Below, in pieces: positions 24,895 to 32,790 of a stretch of DNA of 64,000 nucleotides. The stretch is from positions 124,001 to 188,000 of the forward strand of contig NZ_FOXK01000008.1 in NCBI RefSeq assembly GCF_900115695.1, written 5' to 3'. The notes under the pieces are model-generated. The model was not told where the DNA came from. It saw only the letters and a program-made list of their open reading frames with translations, and searched no databases. The first letter of the stretch is position 1. Each line of letters begins with the position of its first letter. This DNA comes from Ectopseudomonas toyotomiensis (GTDB lineage: Bacteria; Pseudomonadota; Gammaproteobacteria; Pseudomonadales; Pseudomonadaceae). Made by a program: the position numbers and the translations under genes.

Positions 24895-25341
24895 ATGATC
24901 AATGCCAAACTGCTGCAACTGGTAGTCGACGCCTCCAACGATGGGATCGTGGTGGCCGAGCAGGAGGGCGAAGACAATATTCTGATCTACGCCAACGCGG
25001 CATTCGAGCGCCTGACCGGCTACCCCTGCGATGACATCCTCTATCAGGATTGCCGTTTCCTGCAGGGCACTGACCGTGCACAGCTTGGTCTGCAGGCCAT
25101 TCGCGAAGCGGTCAAGGCGAACAAGCCCTGCCGACAGATCATTCGTAACTACCGCAAGGATGGCAGCGCGTTCTGGAACGAGCTATCGATCACTCCGGTG
25201 CTGAACGAAAGCGACCAGTTGACCTACTACATCGGTATCCAGAAGGATGTTACCGAACAGGTTGAAGCCAAGCAGCGGGTGCGTGAGCTGGAGGCAGAGG
25301 TCGCCGAGCTGAAGGCCGAGCTGGCGCGCCTGAAAAGCTGA
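24895..25341 (+). CDS. Short LOV-domain blue-light photoreceptor
   Basis: The 148-residue protein consists of one LOV/PAS core (about residues 5-120) and a C-terminal coiled-coil helix (EQVEAKQRVRELEAEVAELKAELARL). The flavin-adduct cysteine lies in YQDCRFLQG, and NYRKDGSAFWNELSI and YYIGIQKDVTEQ are typical LOV strands. It closely matches the P. putida PpSB1/PpSB2 short LOV proteins as I recall them, including Asp instead of Asn before the Cys. With no output domain it should act by dimer change or partner binding; the class II LitR regulator two genes away is the probable partner. Confidence 0.9.
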   Translation: MINAKLLQLVVDASNDGIVVAEQEGEDNILIYANAAFERLTGYPCDDILYQDCRFLQGTDRAQLGLQAIREAVKANKPCRQIIRNYRKDGSAFWNELSITPVLNESDQLTYYIGIQKDVTEQVEAKQRVRELEAEVAELKAELARLKS

Positions 25342-25406
25342 CGAACGGATAAAACTATCCTTCGCCAGCGCAGTCAAATGGGTTTGACCCCGTGCAGTAT
25401 CATCCC

Positions 25407-26015
25407 ATGCAAAGCGATCCGCTGCTGACTCAGGACGAACTGGATTTCATCCAGAAGATCCTCTTCAAACCTCCGCCAAAGCGGCGCCCTAACGCAGCGC
25501 CGCCACTGGCTCTGGGCGAACGGCTCAGTGAGCTGCTGGCTCGCCTGGGCAACGAAGAACAGCTAAGCCTGGACACGCATACCGACAATCAGCATCTGAG
25601 CTTCCCCCTGCACCTGATCCAGGACGACCACAGTCAGTCACGCCTGGAGCTGGGCGCCCCGCTGATCTTCGAACAAGGAGTAAGCGAACGCCCATGGCGT
25701 CTTGTTCTGCCCACGGCATTGACGCTGCTGGACGGCAGCGACCAGCCCAGTGGCCTGAAGGCGCTGGAGCTGTCGAACAATGGAATTCTGGTGGAATACA
25801 GCAGAACAGGCACGCCGGCCAAGGATCAGTTGCTGCAACTGCTTTTGCCCCAGGAGCGCCGCGTTCAACTGCGCGCGCGGCTAGCGAGGCGCGTTAGCCA
25901 GAAGCGTTACGCTTACAGCCTGCAGACGCTACATACGGAAGATGAGCAGACCCTGCGTCAGTACCTGTTCGAACAGCACAGCGAACAACAGTCGCAGAGC
26001 ACAGCAATCAGCTGA
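25407..26015 (+). CDS. PilZ-like domain protein
   Basis: About 202 residues. The central part (VLPTALTLLDGSDQPSGLKALELSNNGILVEY, then LLLPQERRVQLRARLARRV) has the look of a PilZ domain, with LELSNNGILVE matching the (D/N)xSxxG element that contacts cyclic di-GMP; the preceding RxxxR motif is not clear, so binding is uncertain. A GTG at 25392 would add five residues; neither start has a strong ribosome-binding site. It lies between the LOV gene and the convergent LitR-type gene. Confidence 0.55.
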   Translation: MQSDPLLTQDELDFIQKILFKPPPKRRPNAAPPLALGERLSELLARLGNEEQLSLDTHTDNQHLSFPLHLIQDDHSQSRLELGAPLIFEQGVSERPWRLVLPTALTLLDGSDQPSGLKALELSNNGILVEYSRTGTPAKDQLLQLLLPQERRVQLRARLARRVSQKRYAYSLQTLHTEDEQTLRQYLFEQHSEQQSQSTAIS

Positions 26016-26036
26016 AGCTCAGTAGCCTGGACCACC

Positions 26037-26990
26037 TCAGGTATCGAGATGGCCAGCCAGAAACTGCTGCATGCGACGCTGCATCAGGCGTCCTTCGTTA
26101 CCCAGGCAGGCGATGGGTGAACCGGCCAGACTTTCCTCCGCCAGATCGGCACTGTCACCGGCCAGCAGCAGCGGACACTCCAGACCCAGCGCCAGACGCG
26201 CCAGTTGCCGCGGGAACTCCTCGCCTGGCGGCTGGTTGCTGAAGACCACCAGTGCCTGGGGTTGCATGCGCTCACAGACCAGGGCCAGATCGGTCATGGG
26301 TACGCCTGGCCCCATCACCGACACGTCGACGTCCTGATTGCCCAGCAGCAACGCTGCAACCAGCAACTCCAGTTCCCGGCAGTGGCCAGGTAGCGCCACC
26401 AGCAGCACGCGTTCACGCGAATCATCACGCCCCAATTGCAGACGCTGCCAGCAGCGCCCACGCAGGAAGCCGTCGAGCATCAGCCACTCGCCACGCAGGC
26501 CGACTTCGTCCTGACGCAGCAGCAGTTCCTGCCACACCGGCATGAAAATATCCTGGAACACCACTGGCAGCGGATAGCAGGAGAAGATCTGCCCATACAA
26601 GCGCTCCAGACGAGGCTCATCGAAGTTCTGCAGCGCGCTACGCACCTGGCCCTGCCACTGGCTCCAGTCGTCACTGCTGACTTCGTTATAGGCCGGCGTG
26701 GCGACGCTGCGACTGCTGGCGCTCTTGGCCAGGATCGAGCCGACCTTGCTGACTGCGACGCCACGTTCGATCCAGGCGAGGATGCTGCGCACCGCATCGA
26801 TATCGGCCTGCGAGTAGAGACGATGGCCGCTGTCGGTACGTGTCGGTTGAATCAGGCCGTAACGCCGCTCCCAGGCACGCAGGGTGACCGGATTGACGCC
26901 GGTAAGGCGAGAAACCTCGCGGATGGGGAACAGCTCTTCCTGCTTCAAAGCGCTGGACGCAAGCGATGTGACAGAGGCGAGTTCGGGCAT
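26037..26990 (-). CDS. MerR-family regulator, class II LitR type
   Basis: The 317-residue protein has an N-terminal MerR helix-turn-helix (PIREVSRLTGVNPVTLRAWERRYGLIQPTRTDSGHRLY) and a C-terminal region shaped like the cobalamin-binding domain of LitR/CarH. In VALPGHCRELELLV the position where B12 sensors carry the ligand His appears to be Arg, so this is probably a class II LitR, which needs a LOV protein instead of B12. P. putida PplR proteins are the described case. The start at 26990 is preferred to an upstream ATG at 27086, which would overlap the divergent gene. It diverges from the DCC-family gene at 27079. Confidence 0.8.
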   Translation of the reverse strand: MPELASVTSLASSALKQEELFPIREVSRLTGVNPVTLRAWERRYGLIQPTRTDSGHRLYSQADIDAVRSILAWIERGVAVSKVGSILAKSASSRSVATPAYNEVSSDDWSQWQGQVRSALQNFDEPRLERLYGQIFSCYPLPVVFQDIFMPVWQELLLRQDEVGLRGEWLMLDGFLRGRCWQRLQLGRDDSRERVLLVALPGHCRELELLVAALLLGNQDVDVSVMGPGVPMTDLALVCERMQPQALVVFSNQPPGEEFPRQLARLALGLECPLLLAGDSADLAEESLAGSPIACLGNEGRLMQRRMQQFLAGHLDT

Positions 26991-27044
26991 GGCTTCGGCA
27001 TCATGGCAACGAATGTAGAGGGATTGTAACCCAGCTTGGCCAGG

Positions 27045-27068
27045 CTTACATTGTGCAAGAATTATACA
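27045..27068. promoter_or_regulatory. Candidate LitR/PplR operator, litR-like / DCC gene
   Basis: CTTACA-N12-TATACA lies between the divergent regulator and DCC-family genes. It is an imperfect match (9 of 12) to T(G/A)TACA-N12-TGTA(C/T)A, the P. putida PplR1 site as I remember it, with the spacing kept. Confidence 0.45.
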
Positions 27069-27078
27069 AGGCAGCCAC

Positions 27079-27516
27079 ATGCACAATCCCGCCTGGCCGT
27101 TGACCCTCTATTTCGACGGCGACTGTCCGCTCTGCGCCCGTGAAATCCGTCTACTCAGCCAGCACGCATCGCCCCAGCGGCTGCTGCTCGTGGATATTTC
27201 TGCCGCGGACTTCGATCCACTGCCATTGGGGCTGTCTCTGACTGCGATGCAGAATCGCCTGCACGCTCGCTGGGCCGACGGTACCTGGTTGCTGGGCCTT
27301 GATGCCAGCCTCTGGAGCTGGGAAGCCGCGGGCCTGGGAACCTGGGTGGCGCCCTTGCGCTGGCGACCGCTGCGCCCACTGCTGGAATGTGGCTACCGAC
27401 TGTTCTGCCGCCTGCGCCCTCATCTGGCGCGGCTACCGCACCCTGACGGTGCGGCGCGCTGCCGAAAGGGCCACATCTGCTCGACTCAACGCCCGCCATC
27501 AGCTGACGCTGGCTAA
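27079..27516 (+). CDS. DCC (DUF393) thiol-disulfide family protein
   Basis: 145 residues of the DUF393 family; the name-giving motif is in YFDGDCPLCAREI (D-x-x-CxxC like a thioredoxin active site), and GLDASLWSWEAAG and the C-terminal RLFCRLRPHLARLP are family-like. Function is unproven, although a redox role is assumed from the CxxC. It diverges from the LitR-type regulator with a candidate operator between them, which suggests that it is light-regulated. Confidence 0.8.
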   Translation: MHNPAWPLTLYFDGDCPLCAREIRLLSQHASPQRLLLVDISAADFDPLPLGLSLTAMQNRLHARWADGTWLLGLDASLWSWEAAGLGTWVAPLRWRPLRPLLECGYRLFCRLRPHLARLPHPDGAARCRKGHICSTQRPPSADAG

Positions 27517-27553
27517 TTTTCGCAAAACGGGAATAATCCTTGCTGCATTGTTT

Positions 27554-27579
27554 GTCGAGCACATCACCCCGTGCTCGAC
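27554..27579. repeat. Perfect 9-bp inverted repeat
   Basis: GTCGAGCAC and GTGCTCGAC surround ATCACCCC between the DCC-family gene and the ABM-like gene. It could be a weak terminator or an operator; no T tract follows. Confidence 0.4.
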
Positions 27580-27629
27580 CACGCCCAACGCCATACCCCG
27601 GCTGACGGCAACACCCGAGGAGATACACA

Positions 27630-28196
27630 ATGTCCCCCGTTACCCTGATGGTGGCGCGCCGCGTCGCCAATGGCCGTTATCACGATTTCATCGCCTGGCT
27701 GCGTGAAGGCGAACATCTGGCCACCGACTTCCCTGGCTACCTCGGCTCCGGCGTACTGGCACCGCCTGCCGGCGATGATGAGTTCCAGATCGTTTTCCGT
27801 TTCAGCGACGAACAGACCATGGCTTCCTGGGAGCACTCGGCCTCGCGCCAGGCCTGGCTGCAGCGGGGTGCGGGCCTTTTTGCCCAACCGCAGGAGAAGC
27901 GTGCAGTCGGCCTTGACGCCTGGTTCGGCAGTGCCCATCGACAGCCTCCGCGCTGGAAGCAGAGCGTGGCGATCTGGCTGGCGTTCTTTCCGGTGTCCCT
28001 AGCCTTCAACTTGCTGTTCGGCCCCTGGCTCGCCGACCTTTCGCTGGTCACCCGCGTGCTGCTGTCGACGCTGGCCTTGACGCCACTGATGACCTACTGG
28101 TTCATCCCGCTTTCCACTCGCCTGCTGGAACCCTGGCTACAAGGTAACTACCCGCAGCGCCTGAGCAGGCAAGCTGCCAGCATCGGCAAGCCCTGA
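27630..28196 (+). CDS. ABM-domain membrane protein
   Basis: 188 residues: an N-terminal antibiotic-biosynthesis-monooxygenase-like ferredoxin-fold domain (about 5-95; TLMVARRVANGRYHDFIAWLREGEHLA, FQIVFRF) and two C-terminal transmembrane helices (VAIWLAFFPVSLAFNLLF and VTRVLLSTLALTPLMTYWF). GAGGAG precedes the ATG. Proteins of this layout are common but uncharacterised. A strong terminator follows, so it is separated from the folM operon. Confidence 0.75.
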   Translation: MSPVTLMVARRVANGRYHDFIAWLREGEHLATDFPGYLGSGVLAPPAGDDEFQIVFRFSDEQTMASWEHSASRQAWLQRGAGLFAQPQEKRAVGLDAWFGSAHRQPPRWKQSVAIWLAFFPVSLAFNLLFGPWLADLSLVTRVLLSTLALTPLMTYWFIPLSTRLLEPWLQGNYPQRLSRQAASIGKP

Positions 28197-28213
28197 AAGC
28201 ATCCACTTCCACC

Positions 28214-28243
28214 AATCGGCCAGCCTCGTGCTGGCCGATTTCG
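28214..28243 (+). terminator. Intrinsic terminator after the ABM-domain gene
   Basis: An 11-bp perfect stem, AATCGGCCAGC / GCTGGCCGATT, with a five-base loop is followed by TTCGTT, 17 bases after the stop codon. Confidence 0.8.
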
Positions 28244-28244
28244 T

Positions 28245-28286
28245 TGTAAAGCAGCCAATATCTGTACAAAAACACTAACTCGTACA
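28245..28286. promoter_or_regulatory. Triple TGTACA-type array, 18-bp period
   Basis: Three hexamers, TGTAAA (28245), TGTACA (28263) and CGTACA (28281), are each separated by exactly 12 bases. Each adjacent pair matches T(G/A)TACA-N12-TGTA(C/T)A with one mismatch per pair. Three in register are unlikely by chance in GC-rich DNA. Probable binding array for a LitR/PplR-type regulator upstream of folM-folE-folX. Confidence 0.65.
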
Positions 28287-28394
28287 GGTAAAGTACAAAA
28301 TACCCTTCTCAACCACCTCAGTAAAAATCCTTAAAACTCAGCAAAATAGACAAATCCACTCAGGCTGATAGCAAAACCACATGCCGCACATGGT

Positions 28395-28418
28395 TGTACA
28401 ACCTGCGACTCTGGTATA
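28395..28418. promoter_or_regulatory. Second TGTACA-N12 operator before folM
   Basis: TGTACA-N12-GGTATA has 11 of 12 positions of the same consensus. The last part overlaps a possible -10 (TATAGC), about 95 bases before the folM start, so this copy could control the promoter directly. Confidence 0.55.
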
Positions 28419-28512
28419 GCTTTATCCACGGCCTGGTGAGTAGCGCCTGCCACTGGTCAGGTATCCCGAGGCGGTACGAGCCAGGCCTTCATCCCTTTCT
28501 CACGAGTCGCAC

Positions 28513-29223
28513 ATGAGCGCTGCCAGCTTCCCCATCCTGATCACCGGCGCCGGCCAGAGGGTCGGCCTCTACTGCGCCGAACGCCTGCTCGACGAAGGCC
28601 AGCCGGTGATCATCAGTTACCGCCAGAACCGCGACGATATTTCGCGGTTGCGTGAGCGCGGCGCCATCGCTCTGCAGGCGGATTTCAGTGATGAGAGCGG
28701 CATCATGGCGTTCATCGAACAGGTCAAGTTGCAGTGCAACGGCCTGCGCGCGATCGTGCACAACGCCTCGCAGTGGCTGGCCGAAACACCCGGCGAAGAA
28801 GCCGATGTCTTTCGCCAGCTGTTCAACGTGCACATGCTTGCGCCCTACCTGATCAACCTGCATTGCAGCGAGTTGTTGCTGCAGTCGGAACACGCCGACA
28901 TCGTGCACGTGAGTGACGACGTGGTCCGCAAGGGCAGCGCCAATCGCCCCGCCTACTGCGCCAGCAAGGCAGGCCTGGAAAGCCTGACGCTGTCGTTCGC
29001 CGCGCGTTTTGCCCCACGCATCAAGGTCAACACCATCGCGCCAGCACTGCTGATGTTCAACGATGGTGATGACGACGCCTACCGCATCAAGACCTTGGCC
29101 AAATCGGCGCTGGGCATAGAACCCGGCCCGCAGGCCTTCTACCAGACCTTGCGCTATCTGCTGGACAACTCCTACGTAACCGGAACGACCCTTACCCTCA
29201 ACGGCGGCCGCCACCTCAAGTGA
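28513..29223 (+). CDS. folM: Dihydromonapterin reductase FolM
   Basis: This 236-residue SDR has the atypical cofactor motif TGAGQRVGLY (TGxxxRxG), diagnostic of the pteridine reductase/FolM group, plus VHNASQWLAE, and YCASK as the catalytic YxxxK. FolM reduces dihydromonapterin to tetrahydromonapterin, in pseudomonads the cofactor of phenylalanine hydroxylase. It is followed at 22 bases by folE and then folX, which supply its substrate, giving a complete monapterin operon. The operators upstream suggest light control. Confidence 0.88.
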   Translation: MSAASFPILITGAGQRVGLYCAERLLDEGQPVIISYRQNRDDISRLRERGAIALQADFSDESGIMAFIEQVKLQCNGLRAIVHNASQWLAETPGEEADVFRQLFNVHMLAPYLINLHCSELLLQSEHADIVHVSDDVVRKGSANRPAYCASKAGLESLTLSFAARFAPRIKVNTIAPALLMFNDGDDDAYRIKTLAKSALGIEPGPQAFYQTLRYLLDNSYVTGTTLTLNGGRHLK

Positions 29224-29245
29224 AGCGACTGCTCAGGACACTGCC

Positions 29246-29806
29246 ATGAGCCAACCTCTTTCCCAGCAATACCGCGAGATCCTCGTAGGCCTCGGTGAAA
29301 ACCCAGAGCGCGAGGGCCTGCTCGACACCCCCAAACGCGCGGCCAAGGCCATGCAGTATCTGTGTCATGGCTACCAGCAGTCGCTGGACGAGATCGTCAA
29401 CGGTGCGCTGTTCGAATCCGACAATGATGAGATGGTGATCGTCAAGGACATCGAGCTGTACTCGCTGTGCGAACACCACCTGCTGCCCTTCATCGGCAAG
29501 GCGCATGTCGCCTACATCCCCACCGGCAAGGTGCTCGGGCTGTCCAAGGTGGCGCGCATCGTCGACATGTACGCGCGGCGCCTGCAGATCCAGGAGAACC
29601 TCACCAAGCAAATCGCCGATGCGATCCAGCGCGTGACCAACGCCGCCGGCGTGGCGGTGGTGATCGAGGCCAAGCACATGTGCATGATGATGCGTGGCGT
29701 GGAGAAGCAGAATTCGGTGATGAGCAGCTCGGTGATGCTTGGCGCCTTCCGCCAGTCCTGCAACACTCGCCACGAATTCCTGCAATTGATCGGACGGAAC
29801 AACTAA
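29246..29806 (+). CDS. folE: GTP cyclohydrolase I
   Basis: The 186-residue type I GTP cyclohydrolase makes 7,8-dihydroneopterin triphosphate from GTP, the first step of folate and monapterin synthesis. Zinc ligands lie in YSLCEHHLLPF and in HMCMMMRGV, and the catalytic His region is KQNSVMSSSVMLG. It is somewhat shorter at the N-terminus than E. coli FolE, as usual in this subgroup. AGGACA-type ribosome-binding site; its stop overlaps the folX start by one base. Probably a second, dedicated copy, not the main folate enzyme, since it sits between folM and folX. Confidence 0.93.
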   Translation: MSQPLSQQYREILVGLGENPEREGLLDTPKRAAKAMQYLCHGYQQSLDEIVNGALFESDNDEMVIVKDIELYSLCEHHLLPFIGKAHVAYIPTGKVLGLSKVARIVDMYARRLQIQENLTKQIADAIQRVTNAAGVAVVIEAKHMCMMMRGVEKQNSVMSSSVMLGAFRQSCNTRHEFLQLIGRNN

Positions 29807-30177
29807 TGCCGCGACTGGAACCTGGAATGGCGCGCATCCGCGTCAAGGACCTGCGCCTGCGCACCTACATCGGCATCAAGGAAGAAGAGATCAACAACAA
29901 GCAGGACGTGTTGATCAACCTGACCATCCTCTACCCCGCCGTCGATGCGGTAGAGGTCAACGATATCGAGCATGCGCTGAACTACCGCACCATCACCAAG
30001 GCGATCATCGCCCATGTCGAAGGCAATCGCTTCGCCCTGCTCGAACGCCTGACCCAGGAAATCCTCGACCTGGTGATGACCCATCAGGCCGTGCGTTATG
30101 CCGAAGTGGAAGTGGACAAACCGCACGCCCTGCGTTTCGCCGAGTCGGTATCCATCACCCTCGCCGGTCATCGCTGA
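29806..30177 (+). CDS. folX: Dihydroneopterin triphosphate 2'-epimerase
   Basis: A 123-residue protein of the FolB/FolX tunnelling fold: RIRVKDLRLRTYIGIKEEEINNKQDV, then NDIEHALNYRTITKAI and VEVDKPHALRFAESVSI. FolX epimerises dihydroneopterin triphosphate to the monapterin isomer. The IGIKEEE version and the downstream PHALRFAESV match FolX rather than FolB. The start ATG shares one base with the folE stop. It completes the tetrahydromonapterin set with folE and folM. Confidence 0.9.
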   Translation: MPRLEPGMARIRVKDLRLRTYIGIKEEEINNKQDVLINLTILYPAVDAVEVNDIEHALNYRTITKAIIAHVEGNRFALLERLTQEILDLVMTHQAVRYAEVEVDKPHALRFAESVSITLAGHR

Positions 30178-30242
30178 CAGCGGCTTGTCGCTCTCCGGCA
30201 AGGCTCTTATCATCGCCGCCATCTATCCCCGGAGAGCCCACC

Positions 30243-30536
30243 ATGACCGAGCAAGAACGCCTCGAACTGGAAGCTGCAGCCTTCCGCGCACTGGTGCAGC
30301 ACCTGCGCAGCCGTCCTGACGTGCAGAACATCGAGTTGATGAACCTGGCCGGTTTCTGCCGCAACTGCCTGTCCAAATGGTACAAGGCCGCTGCCGACGA
30401 CCTCGGTGTCGAGGTCAGCGCCGACCAGGCTCGCGAGACCGTGTACGGCATGCCCTATGCCGACTGGAAAGCCAAATATCAGAAAGAAGCCTCGGCCGAG
30501 CAGAAAGCCGCATTTGCCAAAGGAAAGCCTGAATGA
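30243..30536 (+). CDS. DUF1244 family protein
   Basis: 97 residues, DUF1244: AFRALVQHLRSRPDVQNIELMNLAGFCRNCLSKWY, where the FCRNCLS(K)WY motif with its CxxC pair is the family signature, followed by YGMPYADWKAKYQ. Small helical protein of unknown role. CGGAGAG precedes the ATG. It overlaps the next gene by four bases and may extend the folM-folE-folX transcript (gap 65 bases). Confidence 0.82.
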   Translation: MTEQERLELEAAAFRALVQHLRSRPDVQNIELMNLAGFCRNCLSKWYKAAADDLGVEVSADQARETVYGMPYADWKAKYQKEASAEQKAAFAKGKPE

Positions 30537-30874
30537 CCGCTCTGAATACCCTGCGCAGCCGTCTGCAGCAGGATGACTACGCCTTCAGTGAAACCCTGGC
30601 CTTCGTTGCAGCGCACTACGACTATCAGCCCAGCGCTTTCCGTAACGGTGACCTGGAGAACGCGGCCGGACAGAACGAAGGCTCCTGCAAGACTCTGGGC
30701 CTGGCCCTGTTGGAAGGCTTGAGCAAGGACGAAGCGCTGCGTGCCTTCGGCGAGCACTACCGCAGCGTGCTGGCCACGCCGCAAGGCAGCGACCACGGCA
30801 ACATCCGCGCGCTGATGGTGCATGGCCTGGACGGCGTGAAGTTCGAACAGCAACCGCTGAAGCCGAAAGCCTGA
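30533..30874 (+). CDS. HopJ-family protein
   Basis: 113 residues matching the HopJ family: FSETLAFVAAHYDYQPSAFRNGDLENAAGQNEGSCK and LGLALLEGLSKDEALRAFGEHYRSVLATP. The name comes from a supposed type III effector, but homologues are widespread in bacteria without such systems and are better seen as conserved cytoplasmic proteins, some linked to Fe-S or redox contexts. There is no secretion system here. ATGA overlap with the DUF1244 gene indicates coupling. Confidence 0.82.
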   Translation: MTALNTLRSRLQQDDYAFSETLAFVAAHYDYQPSAFRNGDLENAAGQNEGSCKTLGLALLEGLSKDEALRAFGEHYRSVLATPQGSDHGNIRALMVHGLDGVKFEQQPLKPKA

Positions 30875-30899
30875 ATCTATAGCGCAAAAACCTGCACAA

Positions 30900-30919
30900 C
30901 TGTCAGCAAAAGCTGACAG
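30900..30919. repeat. Perfect 8-bp hairpin
   Basis: CTGTCAGC-AAAA-GCTGACAG lies 26 bases after the HopJ-family stop. It could be a weak terminator, although the following ACATCAC is not T-rich, or an operator of the next gene. Confidence 0.4.
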
Positions 30920-31038
30920 ACATCACATCGCTGTCGCTTTATGCTGCGCACCACAACAAACATGGAACACGAGGGAACGTGTTCTGCGCCCAGTGGCCGC
31001 CCTTCCCTCCTGTTTCGCGCTCGGCATGGAGTCGACCG

Positions 31039-31626
31039 ATGCAGCAAACCCTGGTATGGAAACCCTGGTGCACCCCCGGCGTGGAAACCTTGCGTCTGAG
31101 TCAGGATGCCAATGGCATCCAAGCCACCAGCCACCTCATGCAGGCCATCAAGGGCAACAGTATCGTTGCCAACTACATGATCGATTGCGATCCGCGCTGG
31201 CGCTTTCGCCGCCTCTGGCTCAAGGTCGATAACCACGGCCAGCGCAACCTCTGTCTACAGCGCGATCTGCGCGGCAACTGGCTGCTCAACGGCGAACCAC
31301 GCCCTGATCTACAGCAATGCCAACATGTCATGCTCTCGGCCTCGCCATTCACCCACACCCCAGCCCTGCAACGCAGTGCGCTGGAGACCGGGCAGAGTGA
31401 TGAGATGCAGGTCGCCTATATCGACATGCTCAGCTTCAAGGTGGAACCACGTCAGCAGCGCTACCAATGCTTGCGCCGCCGCCCCGGTGAAAGCCTCTAC
31501 CGCAGCCAGGCCGAAGGTCATGCTCAGGAAGAACTGAGCGTCGACGACCAAGCGCTGCTGCTCAAGGCTGACCAACAGTACCTGCGCTTGAGCCAGCGCG
31601 ATCTGAAGGTCAGCGCGCTGGTATAG
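31039..31626 (+). CDS. Putative glycolipid-binding family protein
   Basis: 195 residues resembling the 'putative glycolipid-binding' family (PF06475 type): a beta-rich protein starting QQTLVWKPWCTPGVETLRLSQ with later YMIDCDPRWRFRRLWLKV and RDLRGNWLLNGEPRPDLQ. Members are thought to form a calycin-like barrel for a lipid-like ligand; function unknown. The start at 31039 has GGAG eight bases upstream and avoids an N-terminal extension that looks unnatural. Confidence 0.75.
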   Translation: MQQTLVWKPWCTPGVETLRLSQDANGIQATSHLMQAIKGNSIVANYMIDCDPRWRFRRLWLKVDNHGQRNLCLQRDLRGNWLLNGEPRPDLQQCQHVMLSASPFTHTPALQRSALETGQSDEMQVAYIDMLSFKVEPRQQRYQCLRRRPGESLYRSQAEGHAQEELSVDDQALLLKADQQYLRLSQRDLKVSALV

Positions 31627-31648
31627 CGGCCTTGCAACGGTCTACCTG

Positions 31649-31675
31649 GGCAAGGTGCGCCATACGCACCTTGCC
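31649..31675. terminator. Shared hairpin between convergent genes
   Basis: GGCAAGGTGCG / CGCACCTTGCC, an 11-bp perfect stem with a five-base loop, between the glycolipid-binding-family gene and azlD. It is related in sequence to the GTAGGGTGCGC palindromes seen elsewhere in the window. Confidence 0.65.
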
Positions 31676-31688
31676 AGCTTCGCGCCAC

Positions 31689-32018
31689 TCAGATAGGCAG
31701 TTGCCCGAACGCCCAGCGCAGCAGGAAGAACACCAGCAATCCACCGCCGATGGTCGCCAGCAAGTGCCGCGTCAAAGCGGCAATGGCAATGGCGGCCAGG
31801 CCCGCCAGCAGGTAGGCGTTGTTCCAGTTCAGCGCCCAGCTCTGCCCATCCGGTATGAGCATACCCGGCACGACAATGGCCGTCAGTACCGCAGTCGGCA
31901 CGTAATGCAGCCCCTGCCTGATCAATGGCGGAAAACGCAGATCAGGGAACGCGAACAGGCTGTAGCGGGTGATGAAGGTGATCGCCAGCATGCCCAGAAT
32001 CAGCAACCAGATATCCAT
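31689..32018 (-). CDS. azlD: AzlD-family transporter subunit
   Basis: A 109-residue hydrophobic protein with three to four transmembrane helices (IWLLILGMLAITFITRYSLF, YVPTAVLTAIVVPGMLI, LAGLAAIAIAALT, LLVFFLLRWAFG). It is the small AzlD subunit that pairs with AzlC to export branched-chain amino acids or related compounds. Its first base overlaps the last base of the azlC stop region, and the pair is translated together. Confidence 0.88.
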   Translation of the reverse strand: MDIWLLILGMLAITFITRYSLFAFPDLRFPPLIRQGLHYVPTAVLTAIVVPGMLIPDGQSWALNWNNAYLLAGLAAIAIAALTRHLLATIGGGLLVFFLLRWAFGQLPI

Positions 32019-32728
32019 CAGATCGACTCCTCCTGCAACGCCGGATTACGCCGCTCCAACCACACGCCGACGACGATGCCACTGGCCGCCGCAGCCATCA
32101 GCCCAAGCTTGTAGGGCAAGGCATGGCACAGCAGCGCCACGGCACCAGCAACCAGGGCGGCCGCCACTTGCGGCTGATTGCGCAACATGGGCACGACGAT
32201 GCCGATGAACGTCGCCAGCATGGCGAAATCCAGCCCCCACTCACCGATGTTCGGCACCGCCTGACCGAACAGCACGCCGACCAGCGTGCACAGCTGCCAG
32301 TTGCAGTACATGGCCAGGGCCGCGCCGAGAAAGTACCAATGGCGGTAGGCGCCCTTGTCACCACGCGCGTAGCGCTGCACCACCACCGCATAGGCCTCAT
32401 CGGTGAGCCAGAAGGCCAACGGCACGCGCCAGCGCTTGGGCAGATGACGCACGTATGGCTGCAGGCTGGCGCTATACAGTGCATGGCGCAGGTTGACCAC
32501 GAAAGTGGTCAGCAACACCACGGCAATACCGGCGCCGCCGGTCAACAGACTGATGGCGATGAACTGCGCCGAACCAGCGAATACCAGCAAGGACATACCC
32601 TGCGTCTGCCAGGGATCGAGCCCGGCAGCGCCTGCCAGGCTGCCGAAGATGATGCCGAAGGGAATGGCGCCGAGCAGCATCGGCAGCATATCGCGGGCGC
32701 CCTGGGTGAATTCGTGATGACGGGACAT
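32018..32728 (-). CDS. azlC: AzlC-family amino acid exporter
   Basis: 236 residues with about six to seven transmembrane helices; the N-terminal GARDMLPMLLGAIPFGIIFG and SLLVFAGSAQFIAISLL and later NLRHALYSASLQPYVRHLP and WLTDEAYAV segments are AzlC hallmarks. Acts with AzlD in the inner membrane as an exporter of branched-chain amino acids. Exact substrate unverified. AGGAG precedes the ATG. Confidence 0.88.
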   Translation of the reverse strand: MSRHHEFTQGARDMLPMLLGAIPFGIIFGSLAGAAGLDPWQTQGMSLLVFAGSAQFIAISLLTGGAGIAVVLLTTFVVNLRHALYSASLQPYVRHLPKRWRVPLAFWLTDEAYAVVVQRYARGDKGAYRHWYFLGAALAMYCNWQLCTLVGVLFGQAVPNIGEWGLDFAMLATFIGIVVPMLRNQPQVAAALVAGAVALLCHALPYKLGLMAAAASGIVVGVWLERRNPALQEESI

Positions 32729-32790
32729 GGAACCTCCTTGGGCCGACCAGCTTAACCAAGCAGCCCCAGACAGGTCTTGAACGTTCTTGC

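Noticed and set aside
30533..30874. Reading the HopJ-family protein as a type III effector
   Set aside because: No secretion genes or hrp-type promoter nearby and the family is widespread in non-pathogens.
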